The notes: generated by a model from the letters alone, not told the origin. A DNA stretch of 64,000 bases from Bos javanicus (GCF_032452875.1 NC_083870.1:1798001-1862000), one strand, 5' to 3'; shown: positions 35,230 through 48,007, counted from the stretch's first letter. Numbers and translations: made by a program.

Positions 35230-36680
35230 TCACTGGTGACCTTGATAGGAACAGTCATAGTTGACTGAGAGGGACAAATGCCTGACTGGCTTCAAGAAAC
35301 AAGGGGAGGAGAGGAATTGAGGCAAGGAAGAGAAGCTTTGCTCTAAAAGAGAGCCCCGAGTGGAACAATAGAGGGGTATGAGGACTGTTTTTGATTTTTA
35401 ATGGGAGAAATAATACTAAATTTGTACCCCAATGGGAATGATCGATTAGGGTGGGAAGCATTAAGGGTATCTGAGGAAAAAGCCAGATTGCAGGTGCAAT
35501 GCCCTGAGTGAGAGGGATGAGATGTAGCCTGGAGGAGTGGTGCTGGCCTTACGGAGGAGCAGGAGCAAGTCATCTGTTCAGTGGGCTGGGGTGGGGAGGA
35601 TGCAGATGTGGGACAGATGCCAGTCACTGGGTAGATGTGGCAGAGGGAGCTTATTGAAATTCTAGTAGTACAAAACTAGGAGTGTGGATGGGGAGGTGAG
35701 TATTGGAATTTTAAGGAAAGAAAAAAAGGTGTAATCATCTAGACTAGGGACTAGGGAAATATGGCAGCATTAAGCGCCCCCTGCAGGTGGGGGTCAGGAA
35801 TTCATAGTAAGACTGGGCAACATGGCTGGGTGTCTTTCTCTTTGGGTATTTAGATCTGTGGCTGTTGACACAGAGTAGGCACCAGACTGGGTTTCTGGCA
35901 AGATTTGGACTGTGCCAAACAACAAGAGAAAAAGATGAGCAAAGGAGGTGAGAATGTGTATGCAAGGGAGTGATCATAACACTTGATTGGGGCCTTTCTA
36001 GTTTGGTAAAAAGCAAAGTGAAGACAAAGAATGGTAAGAGATGGGGAAAATGGTAACTGAATCAACAGGTTGTAGGTCCCATGTGCAACAGAAGAATTGC
36101 TGAACTTGGGGTGCCAGAAGGTATGAATTAAAAATGTGAGGTGATGAGTCAAGCACAGAACACTTGAAATTCACTGTATGGTGGGGTAGTGTTATTATTA
36201 GTGATAAGGACTCAGATATGACTAGGATTCCCTAGTGGGTCAGATGGTAAAGAGGCTGCCTGCAGTGTGGGAGACCCGGGTTTGATCCCTGGGTCAGGAA
36301 GATCCCCTGGAGAAGGAGATGGGAACCCACTCCAGTATTCTTGCCTGGAAAATCCCATGGACAGAGAAGTCTGGTGGACTACAGTCCACAGGGTCTCAAA
36401 GAGTCGGACACGACTGAGAGACTTCATTTTCACTTTCACGACTAGGAGAGTGGGTAGTTGAAGAGGGATTGAGGACAAGTTCACTGGGTAGAGGGAGTAA
36501 GAGGTCAGAATTTGAAAAGATCATCTCCATGGAGATTGAAATTACCTAGAACCATGGTAGAAGTAGCTTTGGGGACTGTGACAGTGAGCCTGGGGCTGAA
36601 ATTGGCAAGGAATGAGTGGGAGTGCTCTGGTGGGGTAGATGGCAGCAACAGGAGGGGTAGTGGGTGACAGTCTATCAATG
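35230..36680 (+). repeat. Old purine-rich dispersed repeat, copy A
   Basis: A diverged repeat that is parallel, phrase by phrase, to the region at 58.6-59.6 kb. One example is GAGTGGGTAGTTGAAGAGGG..ACTGGGTAGAGGGAG at 36450-36500, against GGGAGTGGATATTTGATGG..CCACTGGAGAAGGGAA at 59400-59455. A Bov-tA (36228-36439) interrupts it. Family not named. Confidence 0.55.
36228..36439 (+). mobile_element. Bov-tA SINE
   Basis: Sense Bov-tA with an 8-bp duplication GACTAGGA (36220-36227 and 36440-36447). Tail TTCATTTTCACTTTCAC. Confidence 0.93.
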
Positions 36681-37274
36681 GACACTTAAGTCTGGAGGTT
36701 CTTAGGGTTTAGGCTTTAGGGAGGAGAAGGGAGATGGTAGGAAAAGGGAGTTTAAAGAGCACTGAAGAAGCAGGGGGGACCCTTCTCAACTCTAGGTCTG
36801 GGGGTATAAGAAAGTGGGAGAGAAGCAGCCAGCAATGTAGGTGAATACAGAGCATGAAGTGGAAGGAGTGTTCTTACAAGAGGTGGTGTATACAGGAGGG
36901 TGTGCCCACAACTGCCCTTGAGTTCCAGAGGGCTCAGTGGAAGGGTTTCATAAGATGGGGAGGGCTTTGAGTAGGGGCTGGAAAGAAACATACAGGGCTA
37001 TAGCGGCTTCCAATGTGGGGGAAGAGGGATGACTTAAGAGCCTGGTGTTTGGAGCCAGGGTTGTTCGGGGGAAGCACAGTGAGATTGGTCCAACAGTCTC
37101 AAGGCACATGGTGGGGAAGCCACCATGAGTGTGAAGGTTGCTGGGGTCTTGGGTCATGTGACATTCCTGCCAGCCAGCGAGGAGGAGGCCAGGGAGAGGA
37201 CATCTTATCAGAGTATTCAGAGATCCCTGAAGGCCTACAGGGGTCAGGGCGAGATTGTCTCACCTAGAAAATAC
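36680..37274. other. Purine-rich single-copy DNA
   Basis: G/A-rich on the plus strand, possibly a continuation of the old repeat to the left. Open frames on both strands have no domain and no splice context. Confidence 0.45.
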
Positions 37275-37770
37275 ATAGTGCAAGAATTTTCTAAGTACAT
37301 CAAATCTCTTAATTCTCCTAACAACCCCATTTTCCTATTAGTACCACTTTTAGATGAGAAGAACAATTTGCCAAGGCTATACGGAGAAGGCAATGGCACC
37401 CCACTCCAGTACTCTTGCCTGGAAAATCCCATGGACGCAGGAGCCTGGTGGGCTGCAGTCCATGGGGTCGCTAGGAGTCTGACACGACTGAGCGACTTCA
37501 CTTTCACTTTTCACTTTCCACTTTCATGTGTTGGAGAAGGAAATGGCAACCCACTCCAGTGTTCTTGCCTGGAGAATCCCAGGGACAGGGGAGCCTGGTG
37601 GGCTGCCATCAATGGGGTCGCACAGAGTCGGACACGACTGAAGCGACTTAACAGCAGCAGCAGCAGCAGCATACAGCCAATAAGTGGTGGAGTCCAGATA
37701 TGAGTGGAAACTGTTTATCTGCCCAAGGCCCATACTCTTAACCACTAACATACAGATATTTGACATTCAT
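37275..37770 (+). repeat. MIR SINE, split by Bov-A2
   Basis: Two halves of one MIR: 37275-37382 (TCTTAATTCTCCTAACAACC, TTAGATGAGAAGAACAATTTGCCAAGG) and 37671-37770 (CAGCCAATAAGTGGTGGAGT, CATACTCTTAACCACTAA). They join in the right order across the Bov-A2. Confidence 0.8.
37383..37670 (+). mobile_element. Bov-A2 SINE (dimer)
   Basis: Sense dimer from GGAGAAGGCAATGGCACCCC to an (AGC)n tail. A short ATAC duplication is at both ends. Inserted in the MIR. Confidence 0.92.
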
Positions 37771-37949
37771 TGAACATTGACTGGGTACCACCCATCTACC
37801 CACTTCTCTGTGAACTCTCTAAAATAGGGACTGCTGTTAATCCTTTCCTCTCCTACATGTGGCATAATGCCAGGAATATGGAGGGCTTTTAATAAATGCT
37901 TGACTAGTAAATAAATGTATTAATAAGTAGAAAAATGAAGGGTAGAGGT

Positions 37950-39200
37950 TAAATTAAAAATGAATAAAACAGTTCCTTTGCCATACCAGATATTAAAAGC
38001 TTGTTGTAAAGTTATAATAAGTAAAACAGGACATAAGAACACATGAATAGAGTAGAATATAAAGTCAGGAGTTAGACCTAAATAACACTGGAATTTATGG
38101 TATGAAAAATATGCACTTTGAAATTAGTGTGGAAATGTGGATTATTTAATAAATGATGTTGGGAAAACTAATTGATCATCTGGAAAAAAATACAATCTGA
38201 GTACAGTGCAAAAATACAGTCTTACACTGTAACCAAGATACAATTCAGATGGACCAAAAAGTTATAAAACAATGAAATTCTAGAAGTCTGAGAAATAAGC
38301 ATGGTGTATATATATATTTATTTATTTATTTTTCATCTCAATGTGGGGAAGTCATTTCTAAATGTAATATTAAGCCCCATATATAAAAGATCAATAAATC
38401 TGAGAAATGTAAAAACAGAAATTTCAGCATGACAAAAACAATTGGTAAAGATAAAAAAGTACAATAAGCTGTGATAAAATGTTTGCAACTCATGTCATAG
38501 ATATAAAGGGATTCTAAAAATCAAAGTAAAAATTACTCAAGAGCATAGTGTATAAAGGACAGGAATGCCTGGTTAACAGAAAAAAATAATATATATATAT
38601 ATATATATATATCTCTTCTTAAGTATATAAAACACATTCAGCCTCATTCACATTAAGAGAAATGGAATTTAAATTATGCTGTAATACCATAGTCAAACAT
38701 AGTTAAACACTATCACTCTGGAGAAAATCCAGGTTTGGGAACATACTATGTGGTCTGGGGAAACAGGGATACTTACATACTTGTAAGTGCGCAACATTAC
38801 ATATGTACATACAAGGATATTCATTGCAGCTTTTGTAACAGCAGAAGGTAAGGAGTAACTTAACTGTGCATGAACAGGGATAGGTCACACCATACAGCAG
38901 GATGTTGCTCCACACACACACACAAGTAAATACACGAACCTGTTAAAAAGCATGAGGAAACTGTAGAATGATACAGAATGAGTTCCATATACAACAAGCG
39001 GAAAAACACAAGATGCTGGATAGTATGCTATCATTTCTAATTTTTGAAAGAGGGGATAAAAAACTATATGAATGTTTGGTATGTTTCTATAGGTGTAAGG
39101 TACTTTAGAAAGACATCCAAGAAACTGGAAATATTGGGTGCCCCTGCAGAACAGAATTGAGTACACTGGATACAAGTGCTATCTTGCAAGTCATGCATAA
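37950..39200 (+). mobile_element. Old L1 (L1M-like) ORF2 and 3' end
   Basis: Sense, highly diverged L1. The region at 37975-38170 follows the conserved ORF2 order (CCATACCAGATATTAAAAGC, then a GGACATAAGAACACATGAATAGA-like segment, then AATGATGTTGGGAAAACT). The 3' part (38770-39000) has the TTCATTGCAGCTTTTGTAAC pattern. No usable frame. It contains an (AT)n at 38588-38612, a TATTTATT run near 38315-38330 and an (AC)n at 38912-38925. Confidence 0.75.
38588..38612. repeat. (AT)n microsatellite
   Basis: About 12 uninterrupted TA units, a likely length-polymorphic site. Confidence 0.85.
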
Positions 39201-39252
39201 GGATTACCACAAATCCTTCCTATCTTCTGAATTTGTACTCAAATATAGTACC

Positions 39253-39424
39253 TAAAGAATCTGCCTACAATGCGGGAGACCTGGGTTCGATCCCTGGGTT
39301 GGGGGGAAGATCTCCTGGAGAAGGGAAAGGCCACCCACTCCAGTATTCTGGCCTGGAGAATTCCATGGACTCAGTCCATGGGGTTGCAAAGACTTGGATA
39401 CAACTGAATGACTTTCACTCACTC
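39253..39424 (+). mobile_element. Bov-tA SINE, head truncated
   Basis: Sense Bov-tA missing the first bases. It keeps GGTTCGATCCCTGGGTTGGG. ATAGTACCT (39244-39252) and ATAGTAACCT (39425-39434) flank it. It carries an internal deletion that makes CCATGGACTCAGTCCATGG. Confidence 0.9.
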
Positions 39425-39654
39425 ATAGTAACCTATTCCAAATAACAGTAGTGATCATAACAAAGTGAATGTCTTTTTGTCCTCAAGTTGGGGAGACCAG
39501 ACATACATTTATTGCTTTACTACAAGAGGGAAAATGTTTGGCATCCTAAGAGAACCAGGGATGAAATTATGTTCTGACTGGGCTGGAAAGATAGCATTCA
39601 TGGAAATTTAGGCAGGAGGATACTTGTATTTTATTTAAATGTTATAGTATATGG

Positions 39655-39918
39655 TGATGGCACCCCACTCCAGTACTCTTGCCTGGAAAATCCCATGGAT
39701 GGAGGAGCCTGGTAGGCTGTAGTCCATGGGGTTGGGAAGAGTTGGACACGACTGAGCAACTTCCCTTTCACTTTTCACTTTCATGCATTGGAGACGGAAA
39801 TGGCAACCCACTCCAGTATTCTTGCCTGGAGAATCCCAAGGACGGGGGAGCCTGGTGGGCTTCCGTCTACGGGGTCGCACAGAGTCGGACACGACTGAAG
39901 CGACTTAGCAGCAGCAGC
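39655..39918 (+). mobile_element. Bov-A2 SINE (dimer)
   Basis: Sense dimer between AGTATATGG copies at 39646-39654 and 39919-39927 (perfect 9 bp). Confidence 0.94.
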
Positions 39919-40108
39919 AGTATATGGAGCTAGAACGAGTGCTCTAACCTCCAAGTTCAAGTCATATTCAGCAGCACTTTGGCCTCCAACAAGACTTTTT
40001 TCTGATTAAAAGCAGGTGCCTTAAATCTCAAAAGAGTTCTAAAACAGCCCAGATAGCATCTGGCAAAAGTCAGGGGTCTAATGTTACTAGTTAAAGCCTT
40101 TTTAACTG

Positions 40109-40319
40109 TGGTCTTCCCTGGTGGCTCAGAGGTTAAAGCGTCTGCCCGCAATGCGGAAGACATGGGTTCGATCCCTGGGTCGGGAAGGTCCCCTGGAGAA
40201 GGAAATGGCAACCCGCTCCAGTATTCTTGCCTGGAGAATCCCATGGATGGAGGAGCCTGGTGGGCTACAGTCCACGGGGTTGCAAAGAGTCGGACACGAC
40301 TGAGTGATTTCACTCACTC
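40109..40319 (+). mobile_element. Bov-tA SINE
   Basis: Complete sense Bov-tA. AAAGCCTTTTTAACTG (40093-40108) and AAAGCATTTTTAAGTG (40320-40335) are its 16-bp duplication with two mismatches. The tail is TTTCACTCACTC. Confidence 0.94.
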
Positions 40320-40335
40320 AAAGCATTTTTAAGTG

Positions 40336-40900
40336 CACATCACCCTCCATAATGATCTGTTCCAGTGTTAAAGTAGCTGTGCTTAACACTATTGTGTGCC
40401 AGCAGGAGACAGAAAATATATGTTATTTTTAGCAAATTCTAGTACCAGTGGATGCATGCTCTTTGGACTTGCTGGCAGACTTGCCTCTCAGCTCCTGGGA
40501 GGCCAAATTTAGTTAAATTGCCATCCTTGTCTGTCATCTCAAGTGGAGAAATGGACTTTTTAGATTCCTCAAGCAGGGATGTAATGGGTGGATAAATTCC
40601 CAAGGCGGCATCCAACTGTGGCTCGACTGACAGTTTGGGGATTTTATTTCCCCTAAAAGTAAGGATGGACGCAGAGTTTCAGCTCGGCAGCTGATAAAGA
40701 CATCTGATTTACTGAGACAGCAAACAGAACTCACCTGCCTTTATTTTTCAAAGTAGAAGAAAGGTCTCAGGTAACTCATTAACTCTAGCCCTTTCTGTAA
40801 CAATTAGTATAAACCGTCTTAGAGGAAGGTTGAGATATCATAACATGAGAGAAAGAAACTTATTATTTCACTATTTATTGCTTTAGTCACCAAAAAGCCT
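40336..40900. other. Single-copy DNA, no gene seen
   Basis: No repeat or exon recognised in this stretch. Confidence 0.5.
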
Positions 40901-41703
40901 CTATTAAAATTGACTCTTTATTGTCCTTTTAAGTGTAATATATGACACATACATTCCTCTGCTTTCTCACTCTCATTTCCCAGAGGCAATTTGCTGTCTT
41001 GATTCTATGGTTATAATTTCCAGTTTGTGTCTTGTCTTTTCATATTCTCTGTAGCTTTTTAAAAAAAATGAACATAATTTCTTACATTAATGTAGTCACA
41101 ACTATCAGTAGTCTCTTTTATAGTCAATTCTTTCTGTACTATGTGTTCAAAAAAATCTTTATGACCTCAGTGATATTTTATACATTTTTCTTCTAAAGTT
41201 TAAAAGGTTTCCTTTTCATATTTAAAATCTTAGATCAAGTGGAATTGCTTTTTATGAATAACGTGGGGAAGGGGTCTAAATTAAACTTTTTCCCTTTTTG
41301 CATTTACCAATGAATTGTTCCTGGACAATTTTCTAAATAGTCCCGTTGGTCTGAAATATTACCTTGGTCATATATCAGTTTCATAAATGAATGGGAAAAA
41401 TAATAATGAGTGGGTCTTCTGATTTTATGCTATTTGTTAATTTGGCTATATTTACTTTAATATCTCACAGTCTTAATTATCATTATAATAAGTTTTATAA
41501 TCAATTAAATATCTGACAGGGCAAGTCCCATCCCTTTTAAGACGTTATTCTTCTTTAGGTGTGTCCAGGCTTCCTTCATCTCTATCTTCCTAGAATTAGC
41601 TTGCGAAGTCCTGAAAAAACAGGGCTGGGACTTTAATTGAAACTGTACTGATCTACAGACCAGTCTAGGAAGAATGAAAATCTGTACAATTTTGAGTCTT
41701 TCT

Positions 41704-42006
41704 ATACAGATCAGTCTTGGGTGTTCTTTGGAAGGAATGATGCTAAAGCTGAAACTCCAGTACTTTGGCCACCTCATGCGAAGAGTTGACTCATTGGAAA
41801 AGACTCTGATGCTGGGAGGGATTGGGGGCAGGAGGAGAAGAGGATGACAGAGGATGAGATGGCTGGATGGCATCACCGACTTGATGGACGTGAGTCTGAG
41901 TGAACTCCAGGAGTTGGTGATGGACAGGGAGGCCTGGCGTGCTGCGATTCATGGGGTCGCAAAGAGTCGGACAGGACTGAGCGACTGAACTGAACTGAAC
42001 TGAACT
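41704..42006 (+). mobile_element. BovB LINE 3' fragment
   Basis: Sense BovB tail of about 300 bp ending GACTGAACTGAACTGAAC. The L1 phrase TATACAGA on its left and TAGACAGA on its right form a short imperfect duplication. About 60 bp of L1 separate it from the larger BovB that follows, so the two are separate insertions. Confidence 0.92.
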
Positions 42007-42065
42007 GATAGACAGAAGAACTAGGTCTAAGTTTTTGGTCAGGAGCACTTTGTGTAGGAAATTAT

Positions 42066-45000
42066 AGTCGCTGGCTGTGACGGACAGCGCAGAAGCATGG
42101 CCTAGAGGAGCTACCCCTCGCCCGAGGTCAGGGGCAGTGGCCGGGAGGAGCTAACCCACATTCAAGGAGCAGCGGCTGCGTGGGCGCACGAGGGCAGAGA
42201 GGAGCCACTCCACGTTCAAGATCAGGAGGGGCAGCGGTGAGGAGATACCTCTTGTCCAAGGTAAGGAGCAGCGGCTGCACTTTGCTGGAGCAGCCGTGAA
42301 GAGATACCCCATGTTCAAGTTAAGAGAAACCCAAGTAAGATGGTAGGTGTTGCAAGAGGCATCAGAGGGCAGACACGTAAACCATAATTAGAGAAAACTA
42401 GTCAATCTGATCACACAGACCACAGCCTTGTCTAACTCAATGAAACTAAGCCATGCGTGTGGGGCCACCCAAGACGGGCAGGCACGGTGGAGAGGTCTGA
42501 CAGAATGTGGTCCACTGGAGAAGGGAATGGCAAACCACTTCAGTATTCTTGCCTGGAGAACCCCATGAACAGTATGAAAAGGCAAAAAGATAGGATACTG
42601 AAAGATGAACTCCCCAGGTCGGTAGGTGCCCAATATGCTACTGGAGATCAGTGGAGAAATACTCCAGGAAGAATGAAGGGATGGAGCCAAAGCAAAAACA
42701 ATACCCAGTTGTGGATGTGACTGGTGATAGAAGCAAGGTCCGATGCTATAAAGAGCAATATTGCATAGGAACCTGGAATTTCAGGTCCATGAATCAAGGT
42801 AAACAAGAAGTGGTCAAACAGGAGATGGCAAGAGTGAACACCAACATTCTAGGAATCAGCAAACTAAAATGGACTGGAATGGGTGAATTTAACTCAGATG
42901 ACCATTATATCTACTACTGTGGGCAGGAATCCCTCAGAAGAAATGGAATAGCCATTATGGTCAACAAAAGAGTCCGAAATGCAGTACTTGGATGCAATCT
43001 CAAAAACGACAGAATGATCTCTGTTCATTTCCAAGGCAAACCATTCAATATCACAGTAATCCAAGTCTATGCCCCAACCAGTAATGCTGAAGAAGCTGAA
43101 GTTGAATGGTTCTATGAATATCTACAAGACCTTTTAGAACTAACACCCAAAAAAGATGTCCTTTTCATTATAGGGGACTGGAATGCAAAAGTAGGAAGTC
43201 AAGAAACACCTGGGGTAACAGGCAAATTTGGCCTTGGAATACGGAATGAAGCAGGACAAAGGCTAATAGAGTTTTGCCAAGAGAAAGCACCAGTCATAGC
43301 AAACACCCTCTTCCAACAACACAAGAGAAGACTCTATACATGGACATCACCAGATGGTCAACACCGAAATCAGATTGATTATATTCTTTGCAGCCAAAAA
43401 TGGAGAAGCTCTATACAGTCAGCAAAAACAAGAGCGGGAGCTGACTGTGGCTCAGATCATGAACTCCTTATTGCCAAATTCAGACTGAAATTGAAGAAAG
43501 TAGGGAAAACCACTAGACCATTCAGGTATGACCTAAATCAAATTCCTTATGATTATACAGTGGAAGTGAGAAATAAATTTAAGGGACTAGATCTGATAGA
43601 GTGCCTGATGAACTGTGGATGGAGGTTCATGACATTATATAGGAGACAGGGATCAAGACTATCCCCATGGAAAAGAAATGCAAAAAAGCAAAATGGCTGT
43701 CTGGGGAGGCCTTACAAATAGCTGTGAAAAGAAGAGAAGTGAAAAGCAAAGGAGAAAAGGAAACATATAAGCATCTGAATGCAGAGTTCCAAAGAATAGC
43801 AAGGAGAGATAAGAAAGCCTTCCTCAGTGATCAATGCAAAGAAATAGAGGAAAACAACAGAATGGGAAAGACTAGAGATCTCTTCAAGAAAATTAGAGAT
43901 ACCAAGGGAACATTTCATGCAAAGATGGGCTCGATAAAGGACAGAAATGGTATGGACCTAACAGAAGCAGAAGATATTAAGAAGAGGTGGCAAGAATACA
44001 CAGAACTGTACAAAAAAACTCTTCACGACCCAGATAATCACGATGGTGTGATCACTCACCTAGAGCCAGACATCCTGGAATGTTGAAGTCATTTGGGCCT
44101 TAGAAAGCATCACTATGAACAAAGCTAGTGGAGGTGATGGAATTCCAGGTGAGCTATTTCAAATCCTGGAAGATGATGCTGTGAAGGTGCTGCACTCAAT
44201 ATGCCAGCAAATTTGGAAAACTCAGCAGTGGCCACAGGACTGGAAAAGGTCAGTTTTCATTCCAATCTCAAAGAAAGGCAATGCCAAAGAATGCTCAAAC
44301 TACCGCACAATTGCACTCATCTCACACACTAGTAAAGTAACGCTCAATATTCTCCAAGCCAGGCTTCAGCAATACGTGAACCATGAACTTCCAGATGTTC
44401 AAGCTGATTTTAGAAAAGGCAGAGGAACAGAGATCAAATTGCCAAAATCCGCTGGATCACTGAAAAAGAAGAGTGTTCCAGAAAAAACATCTATTTCTGC
44501 TTTATTGACTATGCCAAAGCCTTTGACTGTGTGGATCACAATAAACTGTGGAAAATTCTGAAAGAGATGGGAATACCAGACCACGTGACCTGCCTCTTGA
44601 GAAACCTATATGCAGGTTAGGAAGCAACAGTTAGAACTGGACATGGAACAACAGACTGGTTCCAAATAGGAAAAGGAGTACGTCAAGGCTGTGTATTGTC
44701 ACCCTGTTTATTTAACTTCTATGCAGAGTACATCATGAGAAACGCTGGGCTGGAAGAAGCACAAGCTGGAATCAAGATTCCAGGGAGAAATATCGATAAC
44801 CTCAGATATGCAGATGACACCACCCTTATGGCAGAAAGTGAAGAGAAACTAAAGAGCCTCTTGATGAAAGTGAAAGAGGAGAGTGAAAATGTTGGCTTAA
44901 AGCTCAACATTCAGAAAACGAAGATCATGGCATCCAGTCCCATCAGTTCATGGGAAATAGATGGGGAAACAGTGTCAGACTTTATTTTTGGGGGCTCCAA

Positions 45001-45590
45001 AATCACTGCAGATGGTGATTGCAGCCAGGAAATTAAAAGACGCTTACTCCTTGGAAGGAAAGTTATGACCAACCTAGATAGCATATTCGAAAGCAGAGAC
45101 ACTACTTTGCCAACAAAGGTCCGTCTAGTCAAGGCTATGGTTTTTCCTGTGGTCATGTATGGATGTGAGAGTTGGACTGTGTAGAACGCTGAGCGCTGAA
45201 GAATTGATGCTTTTCAACTGTGGTGTTGGAGAAGACTCTTGAGAGTCCCTTGGACTGCAAGGAGATCCAACCAGTCCATTCTAAAGGAGATCAGCCCTGG
45301 GTGTTCTTTGGAAGGAATGATGCTAAAGCTGAAACTCCAGTACTTTGGCCACCTCATGCGAAGAGTTGACTCACTGGAAAAGACTCTGATGCTGGGAGGG
45401 ATTGGGGGCAGGAGGAGAAGGGGACGACAGAGGATGAGATGGCTGGATGGCATCACCGACTCGATGGACATAGGTTTGGGTGAACTCCGGGAGTTGGTGT
45501 TGGACCGGGAGACCTGGCGTACTGCAATTCATGGCGTCGCAAAGAGTCGGCCACGACTGAGCGACTGAACTGAACTGAACTGAACTGAAC
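42066..45590 (+). mobile_element. BovB LINE, near full length
   Basis: Sense BovB of about 3.5 kb. It has a GC-rich 5'UTR with repeated GAGGAGCTA-type phrases (42066-42420), a leader to about 42650, the polyprotein frame in pieces, and a 3' tail of GACTGAACTGAACTGAAC. It is the most complete BovB in the window and the only one besides the copy at the right edge that keeps the 5' end of the coding region. It interrupts the old antisense L1. I could not define its target-site duplication. Confidence 0.94.
42651..45568 (+). pseudogene. BovB endonuclease/reverse transcriptase, broken
   Basis: The RTE-type polyprotein nicks DNA and copies BovB RNA at the nick. 42651-43721 (356 codons) spans the APE endonuclease: YCIGTWNFRSMNQGK, the position normally reading ISELKWTG is ISKLKWTG (Lys at residue 71, codon 42861), then VYAPTSNAEEAE, IGDWNAKVGSQ, DGQHRNQIDYIL and GSDHELLIAKF. 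Frameshifts then move to 43667-44086 and 44115-44561 (KASGGDGIPGELFQILEDD, VNHELPDVQADFRKGRG). 44696-45184 has RT residues NLRYADDTTLMAESEEKLK. 45239-45568 is the C-terminal tail. A TGA at about 44084 and a TAG near 44620 also stop it. Confidence 0.92.
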
Positions 45591-45761
45591 ACCACAGTTC
45601 GGGTGTTCTGTTTTGTTTTGTTGTTGTTTTGCTATTGTAAATGCTGTCTTCCCCCCCTTCTTTTTAAAAATGTTTTTCAAACTATTTGTTGCTGGTGTAT
45701 AGAAATATATTTGATTTTTTTATTGACCTTTTAGCCAGCTAAAATCTTTTTTTCTACTTTT

Positions 45762-45905
45762 TTTTTTTTTTTTTGCTTGTTAGTTTTGGTTTTTTTGGCT
45801 TTGCCACATGGCTTATGGGATTTTAGTTCCCTGACCAAGGCCCATGGCAGTGAAAACACAGTGGAAGTGCAGAGTCCTAACCACTGGACTGCCAGGGAGT
45901 TCCTT
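45762..45905 (-). mobile_element. CHR-type SINE, short form
   Basis: Antisense CHR-2-like SINE with a T-run at the left and a head ending CTGCCAGGGAGTTCC. TTTTTTTCTACTTTTT at 45746-45761 and again at 45907-45922 is the duplication. In the old antisense L1. Confidence 0.86.
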
Positions 45906-47790
45906 ATTTTTTTCTACTTTTTGTTTGTAGATTCTTTTAAGCAAAACTTGTGCTTTTCTTTCTTATATTGTGTTTGCTAGAAACTCCAGTACAATGTTAA
46001 ATATTAGTGACATCAGACATTTTTTCCGCCTCTTGCTCCTGATTTTAAAGGAAAAGCTTTTAAATTTCCATTGAGAATACTTGTTATAAAATTTTTGTAG
46101 ATGCTTTTCATCAGGCTAAAGGGAGTTCTAATTCTAGTTCACTTATAGTATTTTAAATCATAAGTGGATGTTGAATTTTGTCAAATATTTCTTTCTCCAT
46201 CCATTCTAATAACATGCTTTTTCTGCCTTGAACCTATTAATGTGATGAACGACATTTATAGGTTTTTCTAATGCTAAATCACTCTTGCTCTCCTGAATAA
46301 ACCCAACTTGAACACAGACGATATATTTTTGTATATATTTGGAATGATATATTTCTTGAAAATTTAGTAGAATTTGCTGGTTAAACTGTGTGACCATGGC
46401 ATTTTATTCTTAAGAATCTTTTAGCATTTCAGTTTCTCCATTACAGGAAGTATAGGCTTTCTATGTCTTTTAAATGCATTTCTAGTGAATTACATTTTTC
46501 TAGGAATTTTTTCCAGTTCACCTAGGTTTTCAAATTTATTGGTATGAAATATTCCAGTATTTTTTCATGTCTTTAGCCTCTGCTGGTCTGAATTTATGCC
46601 TCTTTTTATATTCCTAATTATTGTATATGCCTTCTTTTTTGCTTGGTTCATCTCAGAGTTTTCATCTATTTTAATAATCTTTTCAGAGTCAGCTTGGGCT
46701 TTGTTGAAGTTCATTCTTTGTTTTGTATTTCTCTTTATTTTCTCTTTTCTTTTACTTTTCATGGGTAAATTGTTATTTTTCTAATTTAAGTTGGTTATTT
46801 AGTTGCTTAATTTTCAGTCCTTTTCTTCCAATATAAATATTTAAAGCTATATGTTTTCCTCTCTCTTCATGTAGTATGTAGTATTTAATAAAATTGTTAT
46901 ACAGATTTTTACTATCAATTTAGTCATAAGTTTTTGGATTTCATCATGATTTCCAAATGTATGAGATTAAAAAAGATTTTTGATATATACAGATAATTGA
47001 GAAAAAACATGATTTGTCAATTCCTTGAAATTTATTGAGACTTTTCTTCTTACAGTTTGGTCCATTACTATTGAAAAAAAAATTCCATGTGTATTTGAAA
47101 TGAATGTAGTTAACAAATTGTCTATTTAAGCTTAACTAAAGTTTTCAAATATTCTATATATTTACTGATTTTTAGTGTGCTTATCAAAGACATGTTTAAA
47201 TCTTACAGCATGATGGTAGACTTGTCAGTTTCTCCTTATTCTCTTTTACTTTTAATTTTACATTTTAGGAAACTATTGAAAAAGGAAAAATTACTGAATT
47301 AATCAGGAAATATTTTAAAAATCTAACAATGATTTTTGCTAAACACTCTTGTTTGATATTAACACCACAGATTTTTGAGGGGTTGGTATTTCCCTGGTGC
47401 ATATGTATTTACATTTTTTTTTCATTTTTCCTGCCAATTTGCTTCTAGTGCCATCTTGTACATAGCATATACATATAACTGGATTTTAAAAAAAATTCAA
47501 TATGGTAAACTTTTGACCAGTGAGTTTACATTTCTTGTACTTATTGATATATTGCACTTGATTCTATCATTTTATTTTCACTATTTTTCTTTCCCCCAAC
47601 TCTATGCATTTTCTTTCTTTTCTTCTCTCCTGCTTCCCCAGGGGGGTGAGTTTATTTTTGTTATTATATATTTCTGTATTCTAATTGTTTTCTCTTTATA
47701 AATTTATAATTTATTCACTCTATTTCTGTTCTCTCAGTGGTTACCCTGGACATTTTACCAAACTTATTTGGTAAGATTTAGTGTCAAATA

Positions 47791-48007
47791 GGGCTTCTCT
47801 GGTGGCTCAGATGGTAAAGAATCCACCTGCAATGTGGGAGACCTGGGTTCAATCCCTGGATTGGGAAGAACCCCTGGAGGAGGGCATGGTAACCCACTCT
47901 AGTATTCTTGCCTGGAGAATCCCCATGGAGAGAGGAGCCTGGCAGGTTATTGTCCATGCAGTCTCAAAGAGTCAGACATGACCGAGCAACTAAGAGCAGC
48001 ACAGCAC
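47791..48007 (+). mobile_element. Bov-tA SINE
   Basis: Sense Bov-tA between AGTGTCAAATA (47780-47790) and AGTATCAAATA (48008-48018). Confidence 0.94.

Noticed and set aside
37125..37703. 192-codon frame on the plus strand
   Set aside because: Most of it is a dimeric Bov-A2 and a MIR. The frame is open by chance through the SINE.
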